From Nomia melanderi (lineage: Eukaryota; Arthropoda; Insecta; Hymenoptera; Halictidae): a stretch of DNA of 64,000 nucleotides. Under the pieces are notes generated by a model. It searched no databases. It was not told the origin of the DNA and saw nothing but the letters and a program-made list of their open reading frames with translations. The DNA is taken from positions 15,465,501-15,529,500 of the forward strand of contig NC_135007.1 in the NCBI RefSeq assembly GCF_051020985.1. Direction: 5' to 3'. Position numbers and translations under genes: made by a program. Shown here piece after piece: positions 34,027 through 45,832 of this stretch; position 1 is the first letter of the stretch; every line of letters begins with the position of its first letter.

Positions 34027-34577
34027 AGAAAACATTGTTCACTGATCAATGTCACAGAAGTTGTGAACTAAATAAACCTATTGCATTCAAAGTCTCTATT
34101 ACTCATCCGCTACTACCTAACCCTACTCAACAGGAAAATCATCCGAACAACTCCAATTAGACAAGCAACCAATAACGACAGATACATGTCGATCAACTCA
34201 CGAAACCGTCAGGAAAGCAACGAGGAGCAAGAAGAAAGCTGTCCAACGAAATCCTCCTCGGAATCCATCGCAGCGATCGGATCGAACGATGAGAAAACAT
34301 TGTTCACTGATCAATGTCACAGAAGATTGTTCACGTCTAAACTTGTGAACTAAATAAACCTATTATTACCTAACCCTACCGAACAGGACAAATCTGAAGC
34401 AACTCGAATTACACAAGCAAACAAGCAACCAATAACGACAGATCCATGCCGATCAAGCCACGAAACCATCAGGAAAGCGTCCTGCAAGGAGGACCAGGAA
34501 GAAAGCTGTCGAACGAAATCCTCCTCGGAATCCATCGCAGCGATCGTTAATTGTGGCCGCGATCGGATCGAACGATG
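34027..34577 (+). repeat. Tandem duplication, period about 266 bp
   Basis: Two copies, from gaaaacattgttcactgatc at 34027 and 34293, each run to gatcggatcgaacgatgag. They share acctaaccctac, aagcaaccaataacgacag, cgaaaccatcaggaaagc and aatcctcctcggaatcc. Small indels distinguish them. The short frames inside are by-products. Confidence 0.85.
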
Positions 34578-35514
34578 AGGATCTTCCGAGCGTTTTTGTC
34601 ACGAGCCCTGCCGGCTGACGGTCGTCCCGAGCGGAGGCCGCACGAGCCGGCGCGGCCGGGTCCTCGGACGGGCCGTGCCCGTCCTCCGGAACGTGACTCC
34701 ACGGACGAAGGAATTGGTGAACCCGGTGATCCCCACCCGATCAGATGATCCCGGACGACTTCGTGACTTCGTATTTGCTCAGCCGTTTCCAGGCCCAGGC
34801 CTCTCTATCCGTTCCGCCATCGATACATCCCTTCCAGGATACATAATTATATTATAATAAACTGTAACGATACGGGGTACGGCCTTTGTTGCCCTCCTGC
34901 CTTCTTCCACGGGCTCCTCCAACGACGTCCCGAGTCCCGGGCAGCCTCGATCGAGGCCTCGGAGAGAGGAAACGGAAGAAAACGGGCAGAATGGATCCTC
35001 CGCCACGGAGGAGCGCCGGTCAGAAGGGCGAGGGACGGCCGAGGGAAAACGTTAATTCCTCCTAGAGGTACTTCAGCGCCGGGCGAATGGGCGAGAGGAG
35101 TTGCACAGTGTCAGAGGGTCGAGTTTATCACTGTCATCTCTTGACGCCGGAGCTATGCCGTCTTAATAGGTTTAATGCCCGTCGTTGCGGGCCCCGGGCC
35201 CCGGCACGGCTCGATCGCCGTAACAGCTCGCGCGTACGCGCTGGCGGACCTTCCGCTTCGTACCCCTGACATCCTTTCGCCTCGTTACTCCCCGCCCCGC
35301 CGCCCTTCCGGAGATAACGAAAATGGACTCGCGGAAAAGTTCGCGCGAAAGTTTCGCCACGCTCGCGGTCGCTGCGCGCCGTTTCGAGAGCTGATGGGAG
35401 ATTTCGCGGCGGTGACGGAGGTCGGGTGATGGGAGTTGCCGAGTTTTTGGTTATCGGAGATGGTAGCGATGCTGGGGATATTGTAAGTGAAGTGTATGTT
35501 GTTGCTATTGTCAT
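34578..35514. other. Intergenic CpG-rich block
   Basis: GC-rich, with overlapping frames on both strands. No gene is supported. Confidence 0.5.
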
Positions 35515-35690
35515 TTAGCCCTTTGCACTCGAGAGGTGACTCTCGCCACTTGATTTCATACAGTAGAACCATGGAATTTGATATTTAATATTATATTTCC
35601 TATAATGCATCATTCACAAGATATCGATTTTATCTCGTCAGAAAATGTTAAAATATTTCTGGTGAAAAACTTCCGAGTGCAACGGGTTAG
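35515..35690 (+). mobile_element. Family A element flanked by TTAG
   Basis: It starts TTAGCCCTTTGCACTCGAG, then AGGTGACTCTCGCCACTTG, and ends CTTCCGAGTGCAACGGGTTAG. The same-direction TTAG at both ends supports a real 4-bp target duplication. Confidence 0.75.
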
Positions 35691-35800
35691 AAGTTGAGTT
35701 CGAAGTTAGTAATGTTATTTCAACATTTGATTTGGAAGTTGGTAATATTATTTCAACATTTGAGTTGGAAGTTATAATATTATTTCGAGAATTTGCCTTT
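35691..35800. repeat. Short tandem repeat, period 33-35 bp
   Basis: Three units of gaagttggtaatattatttcaacatttga-like sequence directly follow the A element. Confidence 0.7.
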
Positions 35801-35865
35801 GTCGCTAATACAGATGAATGATTAATAATAAATCGTCGAATATAACTTTCAAGAAATTCGGGACA

Positions 35866-36025
35866 TTAATATTAGAATTATCGAGAATTTCATACGATTA
35901 ACATGTAATCCCTATAAGAATTGTAATAGTTTCCTGGGACATTCGTTGTAGAATTCAAGTGAACCTGTGTATTTTCCAAACCATTTCCAACATTCAATGA
36001 CGAAGCTATCAATAACTGTGTAACG
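35866..36025 (-). mobile_element. Degenerate family C element
   Basis: The reverse C blocks tacgattaacatgtaatccctataag, caagtgaacctg and acattcaatgacgaagctatcaataactg are present. Both tips are decayed. Confidence 0.45.
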
Positions 36026-36630
36026 AGAGAACCGAAGCTTCATTTCAACTGATAAAGTAGCCCCAGCGTGAACAGCCCTCGAAAAACCACAATTACCTTA
36101 AAACCCCCGTCGAACCTCCAAAATCCAGCGAACGTTCCCAGAGAGAATAACAAGCCCGTTCCGAGGCTTCCTCGATCAGGAGGAAATAAAAAGATAGAAA
36201 AGGTAATGAGACACGGAGGGCCGACAGTCGTTGACAAAACGGATTACGCTAAGACGACGACGACGACGACAACGTCGACGTCTAGCGGCGGAGGAACGAG
36301 GAGGGCTCCTTGGAAGAAAGAGAGGAGGAAGACGAAGAAGCAGCGGCGGGCGTCGAAGAATGAAATGGCCCGGGATTCGAGGCGCTGTCCAAACAACCCT
36401 TTTCCTTAATCATTTAAGTGATTCGGTAAGCACTCGGCTGGCGTCGAATCGTTGCTAACTCTTGTGTAAACTCAACCCTTTCTTGCAGGCAGCGTCCCAC
36501 GGTCCCTTCGTCCGATAATGATAATACCCGGCCGGGTCGTGGTGCTCGGCCGGCTGCCGGGGGAGGGGGAACAAAGCTTTCGCGGCCGATCGACCCCTCG
36601 ACGCCTCCTAGAAGCTCCTCGCGATCCTTG
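36026..36630. other. Intergenic stretch
   Basis: Contains an ACG/AAC triplet tract at 36253-36275 in a purine-rich block. No gene is supported. Confidence 0.5.
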
Positions 36631-36955
36631 CGAGTAATCGTTCAACGTTCGATGTTACAAGAAAGACGAAAATGAAGGTGAAGTCTTCAACAACATTGCC
36701 TTCGAAATTTTTGACGATGGGGAAGCACAGGTTCTCTGATCTGAGTTTTGTACTGATGAGAATTAGTAGTAATAAAAATTTGCAGTAATTCCGAGTAATC
36801 GTTTAACTTCGATGTTACAATGGAAAAGATGAAAATGCAGGTGAAGTCTTCAACAACCTTGCCTTTGAAATTTCTGACGATCGAAGGGAATTGTATAGGT
36901 TCTCTGATGTGAGTTGTGTACTAATAAGAATTATTAGTAATAAGAATCATTATAA
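36631..36955 (+). repeat. Tandem duplication, period about 161 bp
   Basis: Copies start cgagtaatcgtt(c/t)aac at 36631 and 36792 and share gatgttacaa, ggtgaagtcttcaacaac and aggttctctgat. Confidence 0.8.
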
Positions 36956-37855
36956 AAAGAATAGAAAACGAGGGAAGAATCGAATTCGAAGCACCTGTCT
37001 TAAGTCTCTAGAACCAAAGAAAATCGTGTTCGAGGAAAGAGAACTCGACAAGCAATGGAAGCTAAAGGGAAAGATTGCTTTAAAATTTCATCAAGCTTCC
37101 GATGAAATTTCATCAACTAGAATATCCAGCGAAGAAATAGATCATCTAACTAAATAGATCATCAATAAAAGCATCAGCCTACTAAAAAAAGAAATAAAAA
37201 ACGAACAATTAACAAATCGAAGAAACGATCATTCGTCTTTGTTCAAACGTTTCAAACGGAAGATCCCAATATTCCCTATCGAACGCGTGAAAAGAAGCAG
37301 GGAAGGTGTAGAATGATTCGCGCAGCACGATCAAAGTTTTACGAGGCCGAGTTTTATTCCAGCGCGCCGGCATTTATCCGCGATATATATTTCCGAGCGG
37401 AATCGGTGCACCGGGCGGCGTATGGTTCACGAGCTGGCTGAATCCGAGGCGACGGGTCGGCGTCGAATTCGATTAATTTTCCGGTCATTATTTTTTACGA
37501 CTCCTTATCGCCGGCTCAGCCCTCCGCCGTGAAGCGTAGGCGGATTTCTGCGGGGGTGGGCCGCGGACGAGCTCCTAGGATTTTCCTTTTTCGGGCTCGG
37601 GCTTATTCCGCGCGGCACCGATTATCGGCCGAGCCGTCGACCCGGGCTCGCCGCGCTCTACATAAACGTCTCCGACGATCGCGCCGCCTACTAAAGATGT
37701 CTTCGAGATAGCCGACCCGGGAACCGATCAATCGGGAGGCACAAGTTTTTGGGGATTCCCGGCGATTCGAGTATCACCGAACACGGAGAATCGTTCTTGG
37801 AGCTCGAAGTGCTCGAGATCTTTGCAAGATGACGTTCACGATGAACTTAGAGCAA
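36956..37855. other. Intergenic stretch
   Basis: AT-rich to 37300, then CpG-rich (37320-37730). No supported feature. Confidence 0.5.
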
Positions 37856-38075
37856 TTAACCCCTTGTACAATGACGAGTGAGACTCGTGATGAAGATTTC
37901 TAGACTAATTTAACAACAATCGATGGTATTCAAAGCAAACTATTTTGCTATCATTGTATTATCTTCAAATAATTTCCACTTGAAGGAGAATGGACTTTGT
38001 TGCATTTCTTCCAAATCGATAGTAAAATGGTACATGAGCTTAGTGGCGAAAGTAAATAGTACATCAAGGGGTTAA
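37856..38075 (+). mobile_element. Diverged family D-like TTAA element
   Basis: It starts TTAACCCCTTGTACAATGACGAG and ends ACATCAAGGGGTTAA. Just inside the left end is ACGAGTGAGACTCGT, the D palindrome (ACGAGT, GAG, ACTCGT). The interior has diverged from other D copies. Confidence 0.65.
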
Positions 38076-38244
38076 ATGAATATTTGGAATTCCTCTGATG
38101 CAACTTGGAAGGTGCATCTGTCGAGAATTTTGATTTACAATTCAGTTTCTGCTAAATCAGTTTCTTGAATAATTTCTTAAAGATCTTGATATTGCAACAA
38201 GAAATCGGAATGGGTTTTGAATCGTCTTGTAGGTTTAGTGTTAA

Positions 38245-38445
38245 TTAACCCTCTGCACTCGCGTTGCAAATTGTAAGTTGAAAACTCCGTTTTAAATCAA
38301 AGATTGTACTATTACGAGTTCAATTGAATCTATGAAAATAAAAAACTTATTTAGATTAGAACATGGCAAATTTGTAAATGATTGCACAAAGTCAATTTTA
38401 GCGCGCAGACCACGCGAGACTCGTCATTTCCACTGAAGGGCTTAA
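38245..38445. mobile_element. Possible TTAA element (single copy)
   Basis: The left end is TTAACCCTCTGCACTCGCG and the right end gactcgtc..CTGAAGGGCTTAA. The interior is AT-rich. It is A-like at the left end only. Confidence 0.35.
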
Positions 38446-38952
38446 CGTTTCAGGATTTAGTTCCTCTGTTAAAGATTGAAGTCTCTAAGCTATATCAGCG
38501 AAATTTCAAGCGTTCATTCCCAGTTCGCACAGCATGATACGGGTCTTTAGTACGAAGTGAAGGTTACCGTCGATGCGGAAACCGACGGAAAATAGCGAAA
38601 ACTCGTGGGAACGTCGTAAGTGAGTATTTCGAAAGCAGCGGTGCGCACGGCACAATATTTTGTCGCCGCACGGCTTCTTTGTGTCCCCCGGAAAGCCACG
38701 TTCGGCTGTTAGCCTCAGCTTTGCTAAACGGTATCTTATGTCCCGTGTTCCTTTGATGTCGCGCCGTGGCTGATTCTGTATGGTTGAATCTACTGAACCT
38801 GAATATTCCTTGCCGCTCCTCGTTTCAGAGACACGCGCGGCCGAGCGAGGGAAGACGTGACCCAGAGCAGGATGAACGAAGAATTTTCCTTTCGCAGTGC
38901 TACAAGACAGGAATAACGCGACGTTTCTGGTAACTACACTGCGGATCCTCGC
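38446..38952. other. Intergenic stretch
   Basis: An acceptor-like site (ends 38532) and a donor-like site (GTAAGTGAGT at 38616) enclose about 83 bp that are stopped in all three frames, so a coding exon is excluded. No other feature. Confidence 0.45.
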
Positions 38953-39474
38953 TTAAACCCTTGTCCTACGAGTGAGACTCGTTTTTCAACGTGATTCGAC
39001 AACGTGGTTATAAATCGATTATTGTTAGAAATTCATTCTATGGCGGAGTTACTTTTTTCCTGTGCAATGTAGCCTTCAATGTTTTGTGTTATGTATTTGT
39101 GAACTAATATATATTTGAGTGCAAAATAAATATCATTCCTCTGTAATCAACTATTATACTTCAAAGGAAATATAGGCATAACACATGCTTAGAGTTTTTC
39201 TCTTTTTCCAATAAATCATTAACCCTTTGCACTCGAGGGGCGACCCTCAGTTATTTGATTGAACGCAACAAAATTATAAACTGAAAAATTCAATATGAAA
39301 TGTTGAATCAGGTATTAACAATTTATGCAAGATGTTTCTTTATGAAAGTTGCAAATAATATTCTTAATATTCCGTCAGAAAATAATGAATGCTTGAAAAA
39401 CATTGTCGAGTGCAAAGGGTTAATGACAAAGTTGTATCGATCAGAGTTGAGAAAGTCATAAGTCAAGGGGTTAA
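38953..39474 (+). mobile_element. Family D element interrupted by a family A element
   Basis: It starts TTAAACCCTTGTCCTACGAG and ends AGTCAAGGGGTTAA. It contains the D palindrome ACGAGTGAGACTCGT, the tactt..aaaggaaatataggcataac block and the ccaataaatca..tgacaaagttgtatcgatc block. The A copy at 39219-39423 splits the last block. An extra stretch of about 110 bp follows gattcgacaa near 39003 and is absent from other D copies. Confidence 0.7.
39219..39423 (+). mobile_element. Family A TTAA element nested in family D
   Basis: It starts TTAACCCTTTGCACTCGAGG and ends TGTCGAGTGCAAAGGGTTAA. Removing it with one TTAA restores the D sequence ataaatcaTTAAtgacaaag, as in the copy at 11724, where the block is aagaaattattaacgacaaag. 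Confidence 0.8.
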
Positions 39475-40826
39475 ACAAACTCCCCAAGATACTAGAAAAA
39501 CGGAATAGAAAACGGTTTTGCCTAAGGACCTCTATAAAATCTTCCTAGATTTCAACGTACATCCAAATTCTTGAATAAAACGCATCAAAAACTATTAACC
39601 TATACAATAGACCTTACTAAACATAAAGTCTCTTTCCCTCCTTCAAACAATAATCTTCCCTCAAGCCACCAATCGACCAAAAATAATTTCTAAGCCCTAC
39701 ACCGAAACAAAATCATCTCCAAATCCGATTTCCACCTTCAAACTCCGTCAACGGAGGTACTCGCAAACGCCTCGATATCAATTCCGTGCACTGCCCGATA
39801 CCGAGGCCGGCGTCCCCGTGCAGCGGGTCACTCAGAAAAGTCAAGAAGGTGATCGCGCGTAATTTATACCGGTAACACAGTCATTATACCGAGGGTAATA
39901 AGCGTGCCGCGTGGTGGGGAGCGCGCGTAAGAGAGAAAGAGCGAGAGGGGGCGACAGAGGGAGGGAGAGAACGACCGATGGAAATTGAAATTTCGCGATC
40001 CCGTGGCGTCGTACGTGTACGCATCGATGGAACGGCGACGCGGCACGCCGCGCATCGCCGTCATCGTCGTCAGCCGATAATCACGCCATAATAGTTAATT
40101 ACAAGAACGTAGTAATTCCGCGTAAATTACACAGCCAAATAAACCGGGCAATCGCGCTCGTAGTTCCTTCACGGTAGCGAGGATCGAGCCGTGGAAGGGG
40201 CGGCGGAAAGGGGGATGGCGCGACGAGGAGAGGAGCTAAATAAGAAGATCGAAGGTGGTAGGGGACGGGAAGAGTCTACGGGTCTCCGGCGATAATCGTA
40301 AATTCGGAGGAAAGGTTCTCTCTCTCCCTGCTCGGCCGGACCTCGGAATTCCGCGAGTTGTCGTCGCTTCTCGGCTCGCGAGACGGCCGAGTCCCCGTGT
40401 GTTCGGGGTCTCTTCGGCGAAGCTGGAACCGGGCACCACAGGGAGGAGCTCCGGAGTCCGGCTGGGCGGAGCCTGCGAACCACAAAACAGCCGTCGACTC
40501 ACTTCGCGGCTCTCTCTGGCTACTATTAATTATTTATGCTGCGAGTGTTGCGCCGCCACCAACCCCCGGCCGCCGACCGGCACCGTTGCAACCTTCCTGC
40601 ACCGTTCGCGGAGCACCGGCGACGGTGCACGATTCACGCGCTTTTCCGATTTTCTGGCGTTCGCGCTGAAGGTTCGTCGGAGTCGATGGGACTCGGGAAG
40701 GGATAGGGACCGGAATTGGGATGGGATAGTTGCTTGGTTCTTAATGGCTTTGACGCTGATTGACTGGGACCAGGATTTTGGGAATTTAGATTCTATTTTT
40801 CTCAGATGGTTTTATTGTTGAGAGAT
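39475..40826. other. Intergenic stretch
   Basis: AT-rich to 39750, then CpG-rich (39770-40700) with a GA-rich patch near 39930-39970. Overlapping frames up to 188 codons show no domain. Confidence 0.5.
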
Positions 40827-40971
40827 TGGTTCTAGTTTCTGGGCGTTGGGAATTGATGTTTGTAATGAACTGTTTCATAGCGTAGCGCAGGTGGGATTGT
40901 TAAGAAGTGGTTTTAGTTTCTATTGTCGTTGAGGAATTGATGTTTGTAATGGTTTCATAGCGCAGGTGCCT
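40827..40971 (+). repeat. Tandem duplication, period about 82 bp
   Basis: Two copies of ggtt(c/t)tagtttct..gaattgatgtttgtaatg..tttcatagcg..gcaggtg start at 40827 and 40909. Confidence 0.75.
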
Positions 40972-41835
40972 CCATGGGTGAATAATTACATTCATTCGTC
41001 CGACTTCCGAAAAGCACAATTCTATAATTTCCCGTCAATCAGACACTCCCTTTCAAGAATCGACAGAAAATTATTCTAAGGACATCAGGATGAACCGAGC
41101 AGAATCGTCGCAGCATCGTCGACCCAAGTGCCGACCTTCCTGCGATTCGCAGCATACAGCCGAATGCATCGACGCGAAGATCGGCCGGAGCGCCGACATC
41201 CGAAACTGAAAAAAACTCGGAAAAAACCTTCCGACCTATGCCGTGGTTGCATACCTGGTGCCTAACCGGGACCGAAGGGGGCAAACCGAGCCAATCCTAT
41301 CGAGAGCCACAATCGATTCGCCCGGAATAATAATTATGATTGGATTCCCCGCGGTTCTGGGGGCAGGACTGAAGGTGCCTCACCATCCCCGGCGTCCCAC
41401 CCCCTCGCCGACACTATTCAAGAAATCGACTCGGCTCGGCACGGCCCCGGTCTCCCCCGCCATCTTTGCGACTCGCGTCCGCCGCGGTGCCACTATCCGA
41501 GCGGTCGCCCCGTTCACTGTAACCAAAAATGTTTGTACCGTTCCGATCCGGCGAAAGCGAAGGGTATAATTTGCAGGGTGCACGGGTCCACCTTGCACGC
41601 GATCGACGAGCGGGGAGGGCGGCCGAGGAAACGTGGTAGGGACCGGTGAAACGAGGCGGAGGAGGCCGGAGTGAAGGAAGAAAAGAGGCGAGGGAGAGGA
41701 CGGCTCGGAACGTTCCGATGAAAATTTTCCAAATTCGCGACACGTCGCGGTTCACCGTGAAACTGCGAGGAGGAAAAAGAAAGGGCGAGAATCCTCGAGG
41801 AGGCCGGCGCGAAGGGGAGAGGATGAGACCCCGAG

Positions 41836-41880
41836 AAAGAGAGAGAGAGAGAGAGAGAGATAGAGACAGAGAGACGGAGG
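41836..41880. repeat. (GA)n microsatellite
   Basis: GA dinucleotides with a few interruptions. Confidence 0.9.
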
Positions 41881-42415
41881 CAAAAAGGAAATAAAGGAGC
41901 GAGGCATTTTTCTTTGGACCGTGGAGCAGCCACCGTGTGATTACCCGGGACGAGGGGCATATATGAGTAATTTGTATTCAGCCCGATCATCCGTATCGAA
42001 ATTCGAATCTACTTAGTTCTGAGAAGCGGTGGTACCTCGGCCGTCCTCCAGGTTCGATCTCCTCTGCCCCTCTCCGTCGATCGAACAACGACGGACTCCG
42101 TCGCGCACCAGGCCGAGCCCGATCCTCTTCTTCATCGCTCCGCTATTCCACCCTCTCCGGTCTCCCTCCCGACTACAGCTTAATATAATATTATTCCCGG
42201 TTTAGTTTAATGGTGCTGGGCGATTATTACGCGGCCGGACTCCGTCCGACTGCTTCTTCTTCGGGCCCCGGGTACCTACACGCTCGCCCCCTCCCCCCCT
42301 CGACCGTCCTCTTCCTCTATCTGTTCGCCGTTGGTCTTTCTTTTTCGCTTCGCCTCGCTCCACGGACCAACGGGCCGCTCTCTCCGAGGCTCTCGCGGCA
42401 CCGTGAACGCTGCTC

Positions 42416-42432
42416 TCGCTTTCTCTCTCTTG

Positions 42433-42486
<54 letters not shown>
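42416..42486. repeat. (CT)n microsatellite
   Basis: CT repeat of about 70 bp, with an uninterrupted part at about 42443-42484. Confidence 0.95.
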
Positions 42487-42489
<3 letters not shown>

Positions 42490-43199
42490 CGCGTTTAACC
42501 CACACGCGGACGGGCCCCGGCGCGGCCGACCGACGGGGGCTGAGAGTGATCCTCCGTGCAAAAAGCACGAAAACAAAACGCCATTATGATTAGTCTCCGC
42601 TGGAGATGGGTGGTCCAAATTACCGCGGCTTGCGCTACGTGCAACGAGATCGATACCTTGCGATCGCCGCACCGTTGCTGCTCGGCCTCGGGTACTTTCC
42701 GCTTTTCCGGTTCGGAGACTGTGAGTTGGTACCGGTGTATTTCGCTGATTTGAGGGGAGGTTTTGGGGTGTTTCGCTGAGTTTGGGTTGAATTGGATGAT
42801 TGGATTTCTGGGTGAAACTTGTGAGTTTTGGAGATTCGAAGTGGAAGATCTAGGGTTTTTGAAGATTGGGGATGTGAAAGGGGAATTGGATTGTTTGTGA
42901 AATGGTAATGTATGGTTTTCTATGGGTTCAGTCGCGATAGTAGGCGATGGATGTCGATGTTGAGATAAAATTCTATCGGGTGAGAGCAACAGTCTTCGAA
43001 TCGAAGTTTCACGAGGGCCAGCCGCGCGAGACCACATCCGAAGCTCATTGCGCGTCCTAAAAGTCATTAAGAGTCCGAATAATTACTCGTATCGTTCCCG
43101 ACTTGATCGATCGTTCGATCGTGGCCGGGATGACCCACGGGAACACAAGGCGAGAAACTGGCCGCTCGAAAATCCCCTTTAGACCGTGCGAACCGACTC

Positions 43200-43660
43200 T
43201 AACGACTTTTGCGCCACTTATAATCCGTGATCCTTCTGCGGTAAACATCCCTCGACATCGATCAAAAGGATGCAACAATTCCGACAATCCAGCTTTCGTA
43301 GGAAAAACAATACCCCGTTTTTCTCTTAGTAATAGCGACGAAAGTAACTGATTTCCACGTTGAAATCTATTTCGCTTGATTCTTGCGCCACTTGTAACTA
43401 TAATTCCTTTAATCAGCACCCTTCGACTAATGAAAACAGACAAGAATTTGACGATCGGAATAATAGGAAAAACAAAATGCTTAGTAATAGCGAAGAAAAT
43501 AACTGATTTCGACGTTGAAATCCGTCACCTGGTTTTCGCGCCACATATAATTATAATTCCTCCGCAATCAACACCCTTCGACGCTAATGAAAACAACGAA
43601 CAAGAACTTGACGATCCGACTATCGTAGGAAAAATAAAACGCAAGCTACCCGTCGTACCG
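43200..43660 (+). repeat. Three-copy tandem array, period about 153-174 bp
   Basis: Units are anchored on tt(g/c)gcgccac(t/a)t at about 43211, 43385 and 43538. They share attcct(t/c)..atcaacaccct tcgac, gacgat..gtaggaaaaa and aactgattt(c)cacgttgaaatc. The first unit is the most diverged. The 110-codon frame here is a by-product. Confidence 0.75.
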
Positions 43661-44293
43661 ACGGTGACAAAAGTGACGGATCTCGGCTTCGAAACCAGTT
43701 CAACTTGATTGAACCCGGACTCAGCGGCTCGCTGGCGGGACAAATCGCCGACTGGATAATTTATGTAGCCGGGGATCGATGAAATGGTGGCAAGAAGCCG
43801 AGTAATGCATGCGGTCCGCGGCGACTGGGCTCGGGTATCCGCGCGCGGCGGGTGGAGCGGCCGGTCGGATATTAATGAAGATATTCAAATGAGACAAAAA
43901 TGAGGGGGAAAGACTGGCCTTTGTCGGGCGCAGTCGGTTCGCCCGGTGACTCGGCCTATGTAGATTACCCTCGGCCTCCTCCTTCTTCTGCTTCTTCTGA
44001 AACTCTTCATCCCGGAGCACCGCCTCGGCCACCACCGCTTTCGTTCTGTTTTCGGCCATCGACTATTTTCGCACGCCGCACACCGTGCAAAAGTTCCTAC
44101 CGATATAAAGAACAACCGTCGTACCAACAAAATCACGTGAAAATTATTTACCGCCTGGTACGTGTATTCGACACTAAAAACTAGCCAATAATATATTACA
44201 ATCATTTCCATTTCAATCGTACTATCATGCAGTAATGAAACATTCTCTTGTGACTCCATACTGAATTGAGAAACAATAGGAAAATATACATCG
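43661..44293. other. Intergenic stretch
   Basis: GC-rich to 44090, then AT-rich. No supported feature. Confidence 0.5.
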
Positions 44294-44497
44294 TCAGAAC
44301 TACTGAGCATTTAATACGATTAACATTCAATTCCTATAAAAATTGTACCGATAGATTATTTCCAGTTTCCTCAGACTTTCATTATAGTACTCGAATGAAA
44401 CTATTTTCAAAATCGTTTCGAATATTCAATGCTTCGAAGATATCAATAATTGCTAAAAAATCGAAACCAGTCATTGTGACTGGTACGGTAGTTCAAT
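44294..44497 (-). mobile_element. Family C element with decayed tips
   Basis: The reverse C blocks are complete (taatacgattaacattcaattcc, gattatttccagtttcctcag, gaatattcaatgcttcgaagat). They end CCAGTCATTGTGACTGG, the C palindrome, and ACGGTAGTTC. The final GTGTTAA is lost. Confidence 0.65.
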
Positions 44498-44499
44498 GA

Positions 44500-44713
44500 T
44501 TCAATAATCAAAATATTCAATATATTCTAATGAAGTACAGACGTTTTCTTAGATTGAATTAAGAAATCCCACATGCACTGAAGAAGAGAACTATTTCCTT
44601 CAATATCTCGTACATTGATGCACTATACAAATTTTAATATTAAATATCAAACTTTAGTTTTGCTATGTCAAATCATTTGATAACTTAGAGGCGCCTATGG
44701 ACTGCAAAGGGTA
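44500..44713 (-). mobile_element. Degenerate family A element
   Basis: The reverse A blocks atactatacaaattttaatattaa and actttagttttgctatgtcaaatca are followed by gactgcaaagggtaa. Tips are eroded. It directly follows the C copy. Confidence 0.45.
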
Positions 44714-44716
44714 AAA

Positions 44717-45832
44717 ACACGAACGACAGAGATAGTACGATCAAAAGAAACCACCGACGATAATCATAGAATCCTCCTCGAAATCAAATTTCCACAGTTC
44801 TAAAAAATTACCACAACACAGCTCCCTCTCGAGCAAACACGCCGCGCGTCCATCGGAACGCGCCGACGCGTCCGCGAGGAGCAGCTAAAACGCGGTTCGC
44901 CGTTGAACCGGAATCATTTCTACGCGCTCGGCCGACAAAGGGGGGTTTTGCTTCTTTTAATTGATAGCCGAGCCGGGAGCCGGAGTGTCGAGTGGTCCGG
45001 AAAGTGGATTAGCGGGCGCACGCTCACGGGGAAAGCGTAAATTGGGGGTGGGCTGGGGTTATATCGTTAGGCGCGAGAGGCTCGCCGGGCCAGAACCCGA
45101 TCTGTCATTAGCGGGTTGCTTAATTCACTTGTTTCTTCAGTTTCCACTCGGATGAAATTAGAGCCGCGGCCGCGGCGAGGAGGCGAGCGAGCGAGCGAGC
45201 TACGGGCGGACGCGGCCGTCCCAGTCGGCCGGCCCGGTTGGATGTCATTAAGAGCCTTTTAAATCGCCCTTAAGACCCGCCGGGCCATTAGAGGATCGCG
45301 GGAGGAAAGGGCAACCCTTGCACGTATCTTTTTTCCCTTTCGCGGCACCCGGCGACTTCTCCGCGCGCTGCTCCCGACGTTAACGGCATTTCCCTTCGGC
45401 CGCTCGCGCCGGATCCTCTTCGGTCTTCGCCGCTGCGGAAGGACGACTACTTTGCGCTTCATCTGGTTAGCCTCCTCGCGGCTAACCTCGTTACTCGCCT
45501 TTCTTCTCGCGACGCGCTTTTCCGGATCTGCGCGGCGCCGTGTCTTTAGAGAAATTGCCGAGTCTGGTTCTAGGCTAGTGGAGCGTGATGATGAGGGATG
45601 ATCTCATCGTCCTTTTCCTTGATTCTGTATTGTCACGCACAAAAATGACAGTGGGGCACACCGTCACTGTCGCATGAGAAACGAAAGGAGCCTCTACCCA
45701 AAGTCGCACTGATTGGCTAGATGCTCCTTTTCCTATGAATATGCCGACTTTTCCTTGAGCGTCAGTTAACATCGGCTCGCGTAATCAACCACCCAGTCGT
45801 TAGAATCATTGTATTACTTCAACATTGTACTT
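44717..45832. other. Intergenic stretch
   Basis: 44820-45560 is CpG-rich with a GCGA repeat near 45180. The minus-strand frame 45575-45772 is discussed as a low-confidence candidate. Nothing else is supported. Confidence 0.5.

Larger units (their letters stand above)
40972..43180. other. Intergenic stretch
   Basis: Largely GC-rich (41240-42700) with GA and CT microsatellites. Frames of 100-190 codons on both strands are driven by CT/GA tracts and high GC. No gene is supported. Confidence 0.5.

Noticed and set aside
38533..38615. Acceptor- and donor-bounded segment resembling an internal exon
   Set aside because: Stopped in all three frames. At most a non-coding exon, with no further support.
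41646..42672. Glu/Arg-rich and Ser/Leu-rich frames of 80-160 codons
   Set aside because: They translate (GA)n and (CT)n microsatellites.
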